DNA of 64,000 bases from Streptomyces sp. NBC_01591 (GCF_035918155.1 NZ_CP109327.1:3162001-3226000), one strand, 5' to 3'. Positions 35,418-44,514 are shown, numbered from the stretch's first letter. The notes: generated from the letters alone by a model not told the origin. Program-made: numbers and translations.

Positions 35418-38400
35418 ATGGCGGAGATTCATGCGGGCGGCGGCGAACGGCTGGGCGTCTCTTCCGCGTCACGTCCGGCCGCGGCAGCGGGTTCCTCCGC
35501 CGATGCGGTCGGCCTGCTGGAGGCCGAGCGGTCGGCGGCGGACGGGTCCTCCTGGGCCGATGGTTCGTGGTGGCGGCCGGCGCTGACCGGTGAAGCGGTG
35601 CCCGAACGCGCCCCGGACTGGGCGGTGTTCGTCCAGGACGCGATCTCCGCCGCCCCCGGGACGGCGGTGATCGCCGACGAGGAGGACCGGCCGGGGCTGC
35701 GCGGATTCGAATGCGTCCTCGCCCCGTTCACCGCCTGCGCGGCGCGACGGATGCTGGACGGTCTGCCTCGGCGGCTGAGCCCGTGCGCCGATCTGGACGC
35801 CGTACGCGACGACTTCGAGCGCCACCTGGCCAGGCGGCTCGCGCGGCTCGCCGCCCGGACCCTGGTCCTGGAACTGCACACGGCGCGGCAGGACGGGCGG
35901 CTCACCGGGGAGGCTCCCGAGGACCGGTTCACGGACTTCCTGCGGCTGACCGGCGCCCGGTCCGGACTGACCGCGCTCTTCACCGCGTACCCCGTACTGG
36001 CCCGGATCCTGGCGCGTACCGCGATCGACGCCGCCGCCGCGCTGGCCGAGATGCTCGTCCGGTTCGCCGCGGACCGTCCGGTGCTGCCGGGCGGCCACGA
36101 GTCCCGGGGTGAAGAGGCCGGGGCCGGCCGGCTGGTGGGGGTCGAGCCCGGCGCCGGGGACGGTCACCGGGGCGGACGGACCGTGATGCTGCTCCGGTTC
36201 GAGGACGGCACCCGGCTGGTCTACAAGCCGCGCCCGCTCGCCGCGCACCGGCACTTCAACGAACTGGTCCAGTGGTTCAACGCGCTGCCCGGCACGCCCG
36301 GACTCCGTACGCTCGCCCTGCTGGACCGGGGGCCGTACGGCTGGGTGGAGTTCGTCGCGGAACGGCCCTGCCGCTCGGCCCGTCAGGTCGAGACCTTCTA
36401 CCGGCGCCAGGGAGCGCTGCTGGCCCTGCTGCACGCGCTGGACGGCACCGACCTGCACCACGAGAACCTGATCGCGGACGGCGAGCACCCGGTGCTCGTC
36501 GACGTCGAGACGCTGTTCCACCCGCCGCTGCCCGCCGCGGCCTCGGACGATCCGGCGGCCCGCGCCCTGCACGGCTCGGTGCACCGGGTGGGGCTGCTGC
36601 CTCAGCTGCTCGTCGGGGACGAGACGGTGCTCGACATGTCCGGGATCGGCGGTGGGCAGGCGGGCGAATCCCCGGTGCGCAGCGTCGGCTGGGCCGACGC
36701 GGGGACCGACCGGATGCGGCTGGTGCGCCGGACGGCCCGGTTCGGCGGGTCGGCGAACCGGCCCCGGCTGACCGGAACGCCCGCCGACCCGTCCGCCTTC
36801 ACCCGCGCGCTGTGCGCCGGATTCCGCGCCGGGTACACCGCGATCAAGGAAGCCCGCACCGAACTCCTTTGCGCCGGAGGGCTGTTGGATCAGTTCGCAT
36901 GCGACGAGGTGCGGGTGGTGGCGCGGCCCACCTGGGTCTACACGTCGCTCCTGGACGAGTCCACGCACCCGGACCTGATGAAGGACGCCGCCGAACGGAA
37001 CGAGGTGCTCGCGCTGCTGGGCACCGACGTCCTGGGCTCCTCCGCGCTGCCCGGCCTGCTGGACGAGGAAATCGCCCAGCTCTGGTCGGGGGACGTGCCC
37101 CTGTTCACCGCCCTGCCCGAGCGCACCGACCTGTGGAGCGGGACCGGCCTGCGGCTGCCCGGAACGCTCGCCCGGACGGGGCTGTCCCTGGTCCGGGAGA
37201 AGCTGGCGGCCATGGACACGGTGGACCGCCAGGACCAGGAGCGGATCATCCGCGCCGCGATGGTGACCACCTCCCGCAAGCCCGCCCACGCGTCCGGTCC
37301 CGGTCCGCGCCGGGCCCGTACGGCCGCGACCGCGCCGGAGCCGGAGCAACTGCTCGCGGCGGCCCGCTCGGTCGGCGACGAACTGGTGTCCCAGGCCTAC
37401 TCCGGGTCCACCCGGCTGAACTGGATCGGTCTGGAGCTGCTCGGCGAGCGCTACTGGCGGCTGGGGCCGATGGCCGCCGACATGGCGGGCGGCTACACCG
37501 GTACGGCGTGCTTCCTCGCCCAGCTCGCCGCGCTCACCGGGGCGGACCGGTACGCCACGGCTGCCCGGGACGCGCTGGCGCCCCTCGCCGGGCTGCTGGA
37601 CGCGCTGCACTCGCGCCCGGACGACCTGGGGCCGGTGGGCTCGGGCGCGTTCGCCGGGCTCGGTGGGATCGCGTACGTACTGGCCCAGGTCTCGGACACG
37701 CTGGACGACCCGCGCCTCGGTGAACTGGTGTCGCCCGCCCTGCGGTTGACCGGTGCTGCGGCAGCCGCCGAGAGCGATTACGGGGTGCGCGGGGGCACGG
37801 CCGGCGGGCTGGTCAGCCTGCTCGCCGGGTACCGGACCACCGGACGGGCCGACGTGTGGCGCGGGGCGGAACGCTGCGCCGGTCTGCTGCGCGAGGCGCC
37901 GTTGCCCGCCGCACCGGGATTCGCCGACGGGGCCGCCGGGGTCGGCTGGGCGCTGCTGCGCTTCGCCGAGGCGGGCGGCGGCGAGCCGTACCGTGCCTCG
38001 GGGCTCGCCGCGCTGCGGGCCGCGACCGGCGCCGTGGACTGCGATGTCTCCTGGTGCCGGGGCCGGACGGGCGTGGCGCTGGCCGTGCTGGACAGCCCGG
38101 CGGCGCAGGCCGACCCGCTGCTGTCCGCCTGGGCGCGCGAGGCGGCGGCGGACATCGCGCTGGCCGAACCGCCGCCGGACGACAGCTTGTGCCACGGCGA
38201 ACTCGGCGTCCTCGAACTCCTGCGCCACGGCGAGCCGTCGAGCGCGCGCACCCGCTGGGTGGAGCGGGCCGGGGCGCTGCTCGCGGCGGCCGGCCGGACG
38301 AAGCCGCGCTGCGGAACACCCGGCCAGGTGCCGCATCCGGGGCTGCTGACCGGCCTCGCGGGGATCGGGCACGGGCTGCTGCGGGCGGGCTTCCCCGACC

Positions 38401-38441
38401 GGGTGCCGTCGCTGCTGCTGCTCGCCGGACCCACCCCCTGA
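35418..38441 (+). CDS. Class II lanthipeptide synthetase LanM
   Basis: 1007 residues. The N-terminal DUF4135 dehydratase domain (about 95-560) has GFECVLAPFTACAARRM, a kinase-like Lys270 in LVYKPRPLAAHRHFN, HHENLIADGEHPVLVDVETLF (Asn350, Asp and Glu near 360), and SGIGGGQ-type elements. The C-terminal LanC-like cyclase (about 660-1000) keeps GGYTGTACFLAQLAAL, WCRGRTG (Cys880) and CHG (Cys925, His926), the expected zinc ligands, so both activities look intact. Start ATG 35418 with AGGAGG just upstream. It dehydrates Ser/Thr of a precursor and adds Cys thiols. The precursor gene lies 108 nt downstream. No transporter or leader protease gene is near. Confidence 0.93.
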   Translation: MAEIHAGGGERLGVSSASRPAAAAGSSADAVGLLEAERSAADGSSWADGSWWRPALTGEAVPERAPDWAVFVQDAISAAPGTAVIADEEDRPGLRGFECVLAPFTACAARRMLDGLPRRLSPCADLDAVRDDFERHLARRLARLAARTLVLELHTARQDGRLTGEAPEDRFTDFLRLTGARSGLTALFTAYPVLARILARTAIDAAAALAEMLVRFAADRPVLPGGHESRGEEAGAGRLVGVEPGAGDGHRGGRTVMLLRFEDGTRLVYKPRPLAAHRHFNELVQWFNALPGTPGLRTLALLDRGPYGWVEFVAERPCRSARQVETFYRRQGALLALLHALDGTDLHHENLIADGEHPVLVDVETLFHPPLPAAASDDPAARALHGSVHRVGLLPQLLVGDETVLDMSGIGGGQAGESPVRSVGWADAGTDRMRLVRRTARFGGSANRPRLTGTPADPSAFTRALCAGFRAGYTAIKEARTELLCAGGLLDQFACDEVRVVARPTWVYTSLLDESTHPDLMKDAAERNEVLALLGTDVLGSSALPGLLDEEIAQLWSGDVPLFTALPERTDLWSGTGLRLPGTLARTGLSLVREKLAAMDTVDRQDQERIIRAAMVTTSRKPAHASGPGPRRARTAATAPEPEQLLAAARSVGDELVSQAYSGSTRLNWIGLELLGERYWRLGPMAADMAGGYTGTACFLAQLAALTGADRYATAARDALAPLAGLLDALHSRPDDLGPVGSGAFAGLGGIAYVLAQVSDTLDDPRLGELVSPALRLTGAAAAAESDYGVRGGTAGGLVSLLAGYRTTGRADVWRGAERCAGLLREAPLPAAPGFADGAAGVGWALLRFAEAGGGEPYRASGLAALRAATGAVDCDVSWCRGRTGVALAVLDSPAAQADPLLSAWAREAAADIALAEPPPDDSLCHGELGVLELLRHGEPSSARTRWVERAGALLAAAGRTKPRCGTPGQVPHPGLLTGLAGIGHGLLRAGFPDRVPSLLLLAGPTP

Positions 38442-38549
38442 GCCGGCGCACCACACCCGTACCCCGCACCGCTCACGTACCACCGCGTCGTACACGTCTC
38501 ATCGCACCGCTCACGCAACGACAACCTCCCACGAGAAGAGGCAGAGACC

Positions 38550-38741
38550 ATGCAGACCACCGAAGCTTCCGCCTTCCGCGCCAACGAGTTCATGAACGAC
38601 GTCGCCGACGAGCACCCCGCAGGCAGGATCGCCCTGGGTGCGGGCGGCAGACTCGGTCTGCGCAGCAGAATCCTCAGCGCCGCGGACAGCAACACCGGCT
38701 GCACCTCGGACCTGCCGTGGACCACCATGACCTGGGTCTGA
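38550..38741 (+). CDS. Candidate class II lanthipeptide precursor
   Basis: 63 residues immediately after lanM. The leader-like part is helical and charged (FRANEFMNDVADEHPAG), with a Gly/Leu/Arg-rich stretch following. The likely core NTGCTSDLPWTTMTWV at the C-terminus has one Cys, four or five Thr/Ser and two Trp. One Cys permits only one lanthionine or methyllanthionine ring; the other Thr residues could become dehydrobutyrines. There is no canonical GG or GA cleavage site right before the core (LSAADS is there). A GAGAAGAGG site precedes the ATG. Position, size and composition support the call; no homologue comes to mind, so the peptide may be new. Confidence 0.72.
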   Translation: MQTTEASAFRANEFMNDVADEHPAGRIALGAGGRLGLRSRILSAADSNTGCTSDLPWTTMTWV

Positions 38742-38822
38742 GGCCGACTGGCACCAATTCCTTTTCGAATCAGGCGATTTGACGCACTGACCGGTGGGTA
38801 GTGGCTCGAGTAGCCTGCGTCC

Positions 38823-41741
38823 ATGCGTGCCACTTCGTCGGTGATTGTCGGGCGTGTCGCTGAGACCGGCCTGCTGAGCAATGCCCTGGACACCGCGTCG
38901 CGGCGTTCGGGGCGTGCGGTCTTCTTCGTCGGGGACGCGGGCATCGGCAAATCCCGGCTGGCCGGTGAGTGCGCCTACCGGGCGTACGAGCGGGGCATGC
39001 CGGTGCTGCGCGGCAGGGCCACGTCGACCGGGCTCGTGGTGCCGTTCCGCCCGCTGATCGAGGCGCTGTCCTCGCGGTTCCGGGCGGCCGGTACGCCCAG
39101 CGACCCGGAGCTGGACCCGTACCGTCCGGCCCTGGCCCGGCTGGTGCCGGAGTGGCGCCAGGGTTCCTCCCCCGGCTATCCGGAGACGGTGGTCGAGCTG
39201 GCCGAGGCGCTGCTGCGGCTGCTGTCGGTGCTCGGCCAGGACCACGGCTGCGTGATCCTGCTGGAGGACCTGCACGACTCCGACACCGAGACGATCGCGG
39301 TGGTGGAGTACGTCATCGACAACGTGGCGGACCTGCCGGTGCTGCTGCTGGGGACGTTGCGTCCGGAGCCCGGTGCCGCACTCGACCTGGTGCGCTCGGC
39401 GGAGCAGCGGCAGGTCGCCACCGTGCGCGAGCTGGCACCGCTCGGCGACGCGGACGTGCGGGAGATGACCGCCTCGTGCCTGGAGGCCGCCCCGGACGAG
39501 GTGCCGCAGTCCACCCACGAACGGCTGGCCGGCCGGGCGGGCGGCAATCCGTACCTGGTCGAGGTGCTGCTCGCCGATCTGCTCGACTCCGGCCAGCTGC
39601 GCCGGGCCGGCGACCGGTGGGAGGAGCACGCCAACCCGGACGCGTCGGTGCCGACCGGGGTGGTGCGCAGTTGGTCGCGGCGGCTGGACCGGTTCGACGA
39701 GCCGGTGCGCGAGCTGCTCCTGTGCGCGGCCACGCTGGGCAGCCGGTTCTCGGTCACCGTGCTCCAGACCATCACCGGCTTCGACGACCGTACGCTCTTC
39801 AGCCATCTGCGCTCCGCCGTCGAGGCGAACATCATCGCCCCCGACGGGGCGGACCCCGACCGCTACACCTTCCGGCACGCGCTGACCGCCGAGGCGGTGG
39901 TGGCCTCGCTGGCACCGGCCGAGCGGGCCGCCACGGCCCGTCGCGCGGCCCTGTCGCTGGCCGCGGTGGTGCACGAACTCGGTGACGAACAGCGGCAGTT
40001 GATGGCGACCTTGCAACTGGCCGGGGGCGACAGGAACGGCGCCGCCCGGCAGTTCGCCGCCGTCGGCCGCCGGATGCTGGCCGCGGGCGCGTCCGGTTCC
40101 GCCGTCATCCTGCTGGAACGGGCCCGCTCGCTCGCCCACGAGGGCGATCTGAGGAGCATCACGGAATCGCTCGCCGTCGCCCATGCCGAGGCCGGGGAGC
40201 TCGACACGGCCCTGGCGCTGACCGCCGAGCTTCCCCCGGTGCCCCCGCTCTCCGACGCCTCCGAGCAGCGCGGGGAGACCCACATCCGGATCGCCTGGGC
40301 GGCCGTGATGGCGGAACGCGTGGACGAGGCGGCCGGGCAGATCCGGGCCGCGCGGAGCATTCTCGGTACGGCCGTCCGCCCCGAGCAGGAGGCGGCGCTC
40401 GACGTGGTGGACGGTCATCTGGCCCTGCTGCCCGGTCGTGCGGACCACGGGCAGCAGGGGCGCGCGCAGGAGGCGGCGCGCCGGGCCGCCGCCGTCGCGG
40501 AGGAGCGGAACCTTCCCGTGGTCGCCTGCCAGGCATGGCAGTTACTGGCGCTGCTGTCCCGGGAGCGCGGCTTCGACGAGGCCGACACGTGTCTGGAGCG
40601 GATGCTCGCGGTGTCCGAGCAGCACGCCCTGCCGGTGTGGCGGGTGGAGGCGCTGGTCCGGCTCGGCGCCAACACGTTCATGCGCACCGGTGATCCGGCC
40701 CGGCTGGAGACGGCCCGCACCGCGGCGGAGTCGCTGGGCGCGCTGGTGCCGACCCAGACCGTGGACGGGCTGCTCGCCATGAACGCGGTGATGCGCGGCG
40801 AGTGGGACGGGGCGCACGAGATCATCGAGCGGTCGGTGGCCGCCAGCGCCCGGGTCCGCAATCTGGGGGCGCACCGCTACCTGCTGCTGGCCTCGGCGAC
40901 GCTCGCCGCGCACCGGGGCCGAAGACGGGACCTGGACCGGGCCATGGTCCGGTTCCGCCGGGCGGGCGGCGAGGAGTCCTTGCTCGTCCCGCTGCAACTG
41001 GGTCTCTGCCGTGCCTTCGCGGCGCTGCTGGAGGAGGACCGCGAGCGCGCGCTGGCCGACCTGGACGCCTCGCTGGCCTGGGAGCGCGAGCACCCCAGTT
41101 TCTTCTATCTGAGCGGGCGTTACGGCCTGCGTCCGCTGTTGCGCATACTCGACGGCCGGGACGGCCGGGCGGAGCTCGACGCGATGCTGGAGAGCCCCGG
41201 CGCGGACCTGGCCTGGAACCAACTGTTCCTGCGACTGGCCGATGGCGTCCTGCACGGCCGGGAGGGTGACGCGGACCGCGCCGCCCGGACGGTCCGGTCC
41301 GCCGTCGCCGACGCCGTCGCCTTTCCGCTCGCCCGCCATCTGGGACTGCGGCTGGTCGCCGGCGCGGCGCTCACCGAGAAGTGGGGCGAGCCGGTGAGCT
41401 GGCTGCGGGCGTCGGAGGAGTACTTCTACGGGGCGGGCATCCAGCCGGTCGCCGCCGCGTGCCGGGCTGCGCTGCGGCAGGCGGGGGCCAGCGTCGGGCA
41501 GCACCGGGGCGGCTGGGACCGCATACCGGCCCCCCTGCGGACGAGCGGTGTGACGCCGCGCGAGTACGAGGTCTTCGTCCTGCTGGCGGAGCGGCCGGGC
41601 AACCAGCAGATCGCCCGGCGGCTGTCCATCTCGCCGCGCACGGTGGAGAAGCACATGGCGAGCCTGCTGAACAAGACGGGGCGCGCGGACCGGGCGGCCC
41701 TCTGCGAGTTCTCCGCCGAGTGCGCGGCGGAACGCGACTGA
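38823..41741 (+). CDS. LAL-type LuxR family regulator with TTA codon
   Basis: 972 residues. The N-terminal AAA+/STAND ATPase has Walker A GDAGIGKS (37-44) and a Walker-B-like CVILLEDLHDSD. A long helical TPR-like middle follows, and a LuxR HTH stands at the C-terminus (TPREYEVFVLLAERPGNQQIARRL then SPRTVEKHMASLLNK). It is the large ATP-binding LuxR (LAL) architecture common in biosynthetic clusters. Leu574 is coded by TTA (40542-40544), read only by the bldA tRNA in Streptomyces, so production is probably tied to development. It starts 81 nt after the precursor gene and likely activates the lanthipeptide operon. Confidence 0.9.
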   Translation: MRATSSVIVGRVAETGLLSNALDTASRRSGRAVFFVGDAGIGKSRLAGECAYRAYERGMPVLRGRATSTGLVVPFRPLIEALSSRFRAAGTPSDPELDPYRPALARLVPEWRQGSSPGYPETVVELAEALLRLLSVLGQDHGCVILLEDLHDSDTETIAVVEYVIDNVADLPVLLLGTLRPEPGAALDLVRSAEQRQVATVRELAPLGDADVREMTASCLEAAPDEVPQSTHERLAGRAGGNPYLVEVLLADLLDSGQLRRAGDRWEEHANPDASVPTGVVRSWSRRLDRFDEPVRELLLCAATLGSRFSVTVLQTITGFDDRTLFSHLRSAVEANIIAPDGADPDRYTFRHALTAEAVVASLAPAERAATARRAALSLAAVVHELGDEQRQLMATLQLAGGDRNGAARQFAAVGRRMLAAGASGSAVILLERARSLAHEGDLRSITESLAVAHAEAGELDTALALTAELPPVPPLSDASEQRGETHIRIAWAAVMAERVDEAAGQIRAARSILGTAVRPEQEAALDVVDGHLALLPGRADHGQQGRAQEAARRAAAVAEERNLPVVACQAWQLLALLSRERGFDEADTCLERMLAVSEQHALPVWRVEALVRLGANTFMRTGDPARLETARTAAESLGALVPTQTVDGLLAMNAVMRGEWDGAHEIIERSVAASARVRNLGAHRYLLLASATLAAHRGRRRDLDRAMVRFRRAGGEESLLVPLQLGLCRAFAALLEEDRERALADLDASLAWEREHPSFFYLSGRYGLRPLLRILDGRDGRAELDAMLESPGADLAWNQLFLRLADGVLHGREGDADRAARTVRSAVADAVAFPLARHLGLRLVAGAALTEKWGEPVSWLRASEEYFYGAGIQPVAAACRAALRQAGASVGQHRGGWDRIPAPLRTSGVTPREYEVFVLLAERPGNQQIARRLSISPRTVEKHMASLLNKTGRADRAALCEFSAECAAERD

Positions 41742-41953
41742 CACGGGGCGCGGCCGGTACAGGGCAGCGGGGCGGGGCGGGGGTGTTGGGGGTGTGCGGG
41801 CCCAACATGGGGGCGCGGGGCGGATTTGGTCGGGTGGCGGTACGGAACATACGGGTCCGGCACCGATGTGGGGGCCGCTGCCACCGGCGGACCGTTCAGG
41901 GGTGCGACCGGCAGCCCGCCACCCCCGTCCCCCGGTTCTTCGGAGGCCCGTCC

Positions 41954-42352
41954 ATGACCCGACTCCCCGCCCGTACCCCGTCAACCGGTGCACTCAGCCT
42001 CTCGGTCCTCGGCCCGCTCTCCGGGCACCGGGACGGGCGACCGCTGCTTCTCGGGCCGCGCAAACAGCGGCTGGTCCTGGCCATGCTGCTCAGCCGACCC
42101 AACACGCCGGTACCGGTGGACGTGCTCACCGACGCGGTGTGGCCGGACGCACCGCCCCGTACGGCGCGCAAGAACCTTCAGGTGTACATCAGTTCCGCTG
42201 GTGCCGTACGGGGCCTGGAGGCCGGGGGCGCCGGCCGGCAAGGTGTCCTCGTCGTCGAGATCGGTGGCGTACTCGAAGTCGACCAGGACCACCTCGCCGT
42301 CGGGGCGGAGGATGATGTCGGCGGGGTCCACGTCAGCGGGCGGACGCGCTGA
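41954..42352 (+). pseudogene. Truncated SARP/AfsR-type regulator (N-terminal fragment)
   Basis: From ATG 41954 the frame reads LSLSVLGPLSGHRDGRPLLL, GPRKQRLVLAMLLSRPN, VDVLTDAVWPDAPPRTARKN and LQVYISS: the OmpR-like winged-helix DNA-binding half of a SARP regulator. Family homology stops at about 42195, just before the expected LR element. From there to the stop at 42352 the frame is the antisense of a kinase-domain fragment. About 80 residues of a protein normally over 250 remain, with no activation domain. Confidence 0.85.
42193..42334 (-). pseudogene. Kinase-domain fragment, LanKC-like
   Basis: On the reverse strand the stretch DVDPADIILRPDGEVVLVDF continues with EYATDLDDEDTLPAGAPG and QAPYGT. 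It corresponds to the catalytic loop and DFE segment of the Ser/Thr kinase-like domain seen in class III lanthipeptide synthetases and similar proteins. Only ~47 codons are left, with no upstream or downstream kinase lobes. It meets the SARP fragment head-on at about 42195, so one rearrangement cut both genes. Confidence 0.72.
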
Positions 42353-42436
42353 GGCTGCTGGGTAGTCTGGAGCAGCTGCTCCGGGAAACCTGCTGAGGGC
42401 CGGGGGCAGGACGCCGACGACGGAAGGACCACGCAG

Positions 42437-43225
42437 GTGAAGTTCGCCTTCTCGACCCTCGGAGTGCCGGGGCTGCCCATCGCCGATGTCGTCCGGCTCG
42501 CCGCCGGGCACGGCTATCAGGGGGTGGAGCTGCGCGCCCACCCCGAGGAGCCGGTGCACCCGGGTATCTCGGCGCTCGAACGGGCCGCTGTCGTCGAGGA
42601 GTTCAAGAAGGGCGGCGTCGAGATCCTGACCGTCGCCGGGTATGTCCGGGCCGCCGCCGAGGGCGACGACGCGCCGGTGCTGGAGGAGCTCGCCGGGCTG
42701 GTGGACCTGGCGCACGACCTGGGCGCGCAGAACGTCCGGGTGTTCCCGGGCGGCGGTGGCCTGGACCCCGCCGAGGCCGACGCGAACGCCGCCCGGCGGC
42801 TGGCCGCCGCCGCTCCGCACGCCACCGACAAGGGCGTACGCATCCTGCTGGAAACCCATGACTCGCACCGGGGCGGCGCGGACGTGGCCCGGGTCGTCGG
42901 GACGGTCGGGCACGGGCAGATCGGTGCGCTGTGGGACATCATGCACACCTGGCTGGCGGGCGAGGAGCCGGCCGCGAGCCATGCGGTGCTGGCCCCGTAC
43001 CTGGGCTACGTACAGGTGAAGGACATCGCGTCGGCCGAGGACACCGAGCCGTTGACGCTGGGGGCCGGGGTGCTGCCGCTGGGGGCCTGCCTGGACACGC
43101 TGGACCCGGACAGCTGGGTCTGCTGGGAGTACGAGAAGCGCTGGCACCCGGACGCGGCGGAGCTGCCGGGGCTGCTGGCCGCCGGGCGGGAACACCTGCT
43201 GCGGCTGGGCGCGCCCAAGCAGTAG
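42437..43225 (+). CDS. TIM-barrel sugar phosphate isomerase/epimerase
   Basis: 262 residues starting at GTG 42437. It has KFAFSTLGVPGLPIADVVRL, GYQGVELRAHPEEP, and metal-site segments ILLETHDSHRGGAD, ALWDIMHTWLAGEEP, YVQVKDIAS and VCWEYEKRWHPDA. This is the xylose-isomerase-like TIM-barrel family, complete and of normal length. It seems intact between two deletion scars. With no other sugar genes beside it, the substrate cannot be inferred. It is distinct in sequence from the isomerase at 30825 and from iolE. Confidence 0.85.
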   Translation: MKFAFSTLGVPGLPIADVVRLAAGHGYQGVELRAHPEEPVHPGISALERAAVVEEFKKGGVEILTVAGYVRAAAEGDDAPVLEELAGLVDLAHDLGAQNVRVFPGGGGLDPAEADANAARRLAAAAPHATDKGVRILLETHDSHRGGADVARVVGTVGHGQIGALWDIMHTWLAGEEPAASHAVLAPYLGYVQVKDIASAEDTEPLTLGAGVLPLGACLDTLDPDSWVCWEYEKRWHPDAAELPGLLAAGREHLLRLGAPKQ

Positions 43226-43259
43226 GCGGCGCGCGCGAGCCGTAGCCGGCACGGCGCGT

Positions 43260-43500
43260 TCAGGCGTCCCGCGCCGCCTCCGGAGCCGGAGCCGGCGCCG
43301 GGGAATCCGGCTCCGGGGTGCGCGGTCGCCGCACCCCCGCCAGCGAGGTGAGGGCCACCCCGCCGACCAGCAGCGCCGCCGCGCACCACCGCAGCGGGCT
43401 CACCGACTCGCCCAGCAGCAGCACGGCCGAGGACATCCCGAAGACCGGGACGAGCAGGGTGAACGGGGCCACCGAGGAGGCCGGGTGGTGGCGCAGCAGG
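43260..43500 (-). pseudogene. C-terminal fragment of an EamA-family exporter
   Basis: About 80 residues ending at TGA 43260: LLRHHPASSVAPFTLLVPVFG, then MSSAVLLLGESVSPLRWCAAALLVGGVAL with the last two membrane helices, and a Pro/Glu-rich tail. This is the end of an EamA (RhaT/drug-metabolite) transporter, normally ~300 residues with ten helices. Upstream coding is cut at ~43500, where the forward LysR fragment begins. Divergent lysR and eamA genes are a usual pair, so a single deletion over their shared promoter removed both 5' ends. Confidence 0.82.
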
Positions 43501-44325
43501 AAGGCGGTCTCGCAGCAGATCACCAAGCTGGAGCGGGAGATCCGTACGACGCTGCTCGAGCGGCGCGGGCGCGGCATCGCGCTGACCGAGGAGGCGCTCC
43601 ATCTGGCCGCGACGGCCCAGCAGTTGCTGGCGATCGTGGAGCGCGCCGAGACGACGCTGAAGGAGCGCAGGGGGCTGCCGACCGGGCGGCTGTCGATCGG
43701 CGCGTTCGCGTCCGCGGCACGCGGGCTGCTGCCCGGGGTGCTGGCGGAGCTGGACCGGGACCATCCGGCCCTGGAGGTCCGGCTGACCGAGGTCGATCCC
43801 CATCTCTCGGTCGACCTGGTGGCCAAGGGCGTGATCGATCTGGCGGTCGCGCACGACTGGGACATCGCCCCGCTGCCCGCCCCCGAGGGCGTGGCGCAGG
43901 CGGTGATCGGTGACGACCGCTGCGATCTGCTGGTGCCCGAGGGGCATCGCCTCGCCGGGCGGGACGCGGTGCGACGGGAGGAGCTGGCGAGGGAGCGGTG
44001 GATCTGCCAGCCGCCGGGGACGGTCTGCCACGACTGGCTCGTACGGACGTTGCGGACGGCGGGTTACGAGCCGGACATCCGGCACCAGGCGGAGGAGAAC
44101 CACACCCGGCTGGCCCTGCTCGCCGCCGGCCTCGGGGTCGCGATGATCCCGCGCCTGGGCCGGGGGCAACTGCCGCCGGGAGTGGTGGCGGTGCCGCTCG
44201 ACCCCGTACCGGTGCGAAGGCTGTACGCGCTGTGGCGTACGGAGGCGGCCCGGCGGCCCGCGATCACGGCGGCGGTGTCCGCGCTGCGGGCGCACGGGAC
44301 CGCGGTGGGGCTGAGCCAGGACTGA
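43501..44325 (+). pseudogene. LysR-family regulator lacking its N-terminal HTH half
   Basis: The homologous frame starts inside the HTH with AVSQQITKLEREIRTTLLERRGRG and continues through the linker helix (LLAIVERAETTLKERRG) and the effector domain (LSIGAFASAARGLLPGVLAEL, VIDLAVAHDW, LGVAMIPRLGRGQL) to the stop. About 28 N-terminal residues, including the start codon and first HTH helices, are replaced by antisense of the EamA fragment. The rest is well kept, so the loss may be recent. DNA binding should be abolished. Confidence 0.82.
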
Positions 44326-44426
44326 AGCAGGGCCGAGACAGGGGCGAGGCAGGGATGAGGAAGGGATGAAGCGGGGCCTTTCCGCTTCCTCTGCCACGCC
44401 GCACCGGCTCAAAACGGTCCGGACCC

Positions 44427-44476
44427 TTGACCGGAAGTTATTTTCTGGATATCCGTGCTCCTTGGAAGTTTCTTTC
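44427..44476 (+). promoter_or_regulatory. Promoter and direct repeats upstream of the GH3 gene
   Basis: TTGACC (44427-44432) and TATCCG (44450-44455) are 17 nt apart. Two similar 13-mers, GGAAGTTATTTTC (44433-44445) and GGAAGTTTCTTTC (44464-44476), begin 31 bp apart, three helical turns. One lies inside the promoter spacer and one just past the -10, as expected for a repressor of a sugar-inducible hydrolase. Confidence 0.55.
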
Positions 44477-44514
44477 ACCACCCCTCGTCCCCGAGTACGG
44501 CCGAAGGAGCTCAC

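Noticed and set aside
35469..38495. 1008-codon reverse frame opposite LanM
   Set aside because: Shadow of lanM; Gln/Gly/Arg-rich without recognised domains.
43318..44325. Reading the LysR ORF as an intact 335-residue protein
   Set aside because: Its first ~60 residues are antisense of the EamA fragment, and the HTH is cut in the middle.
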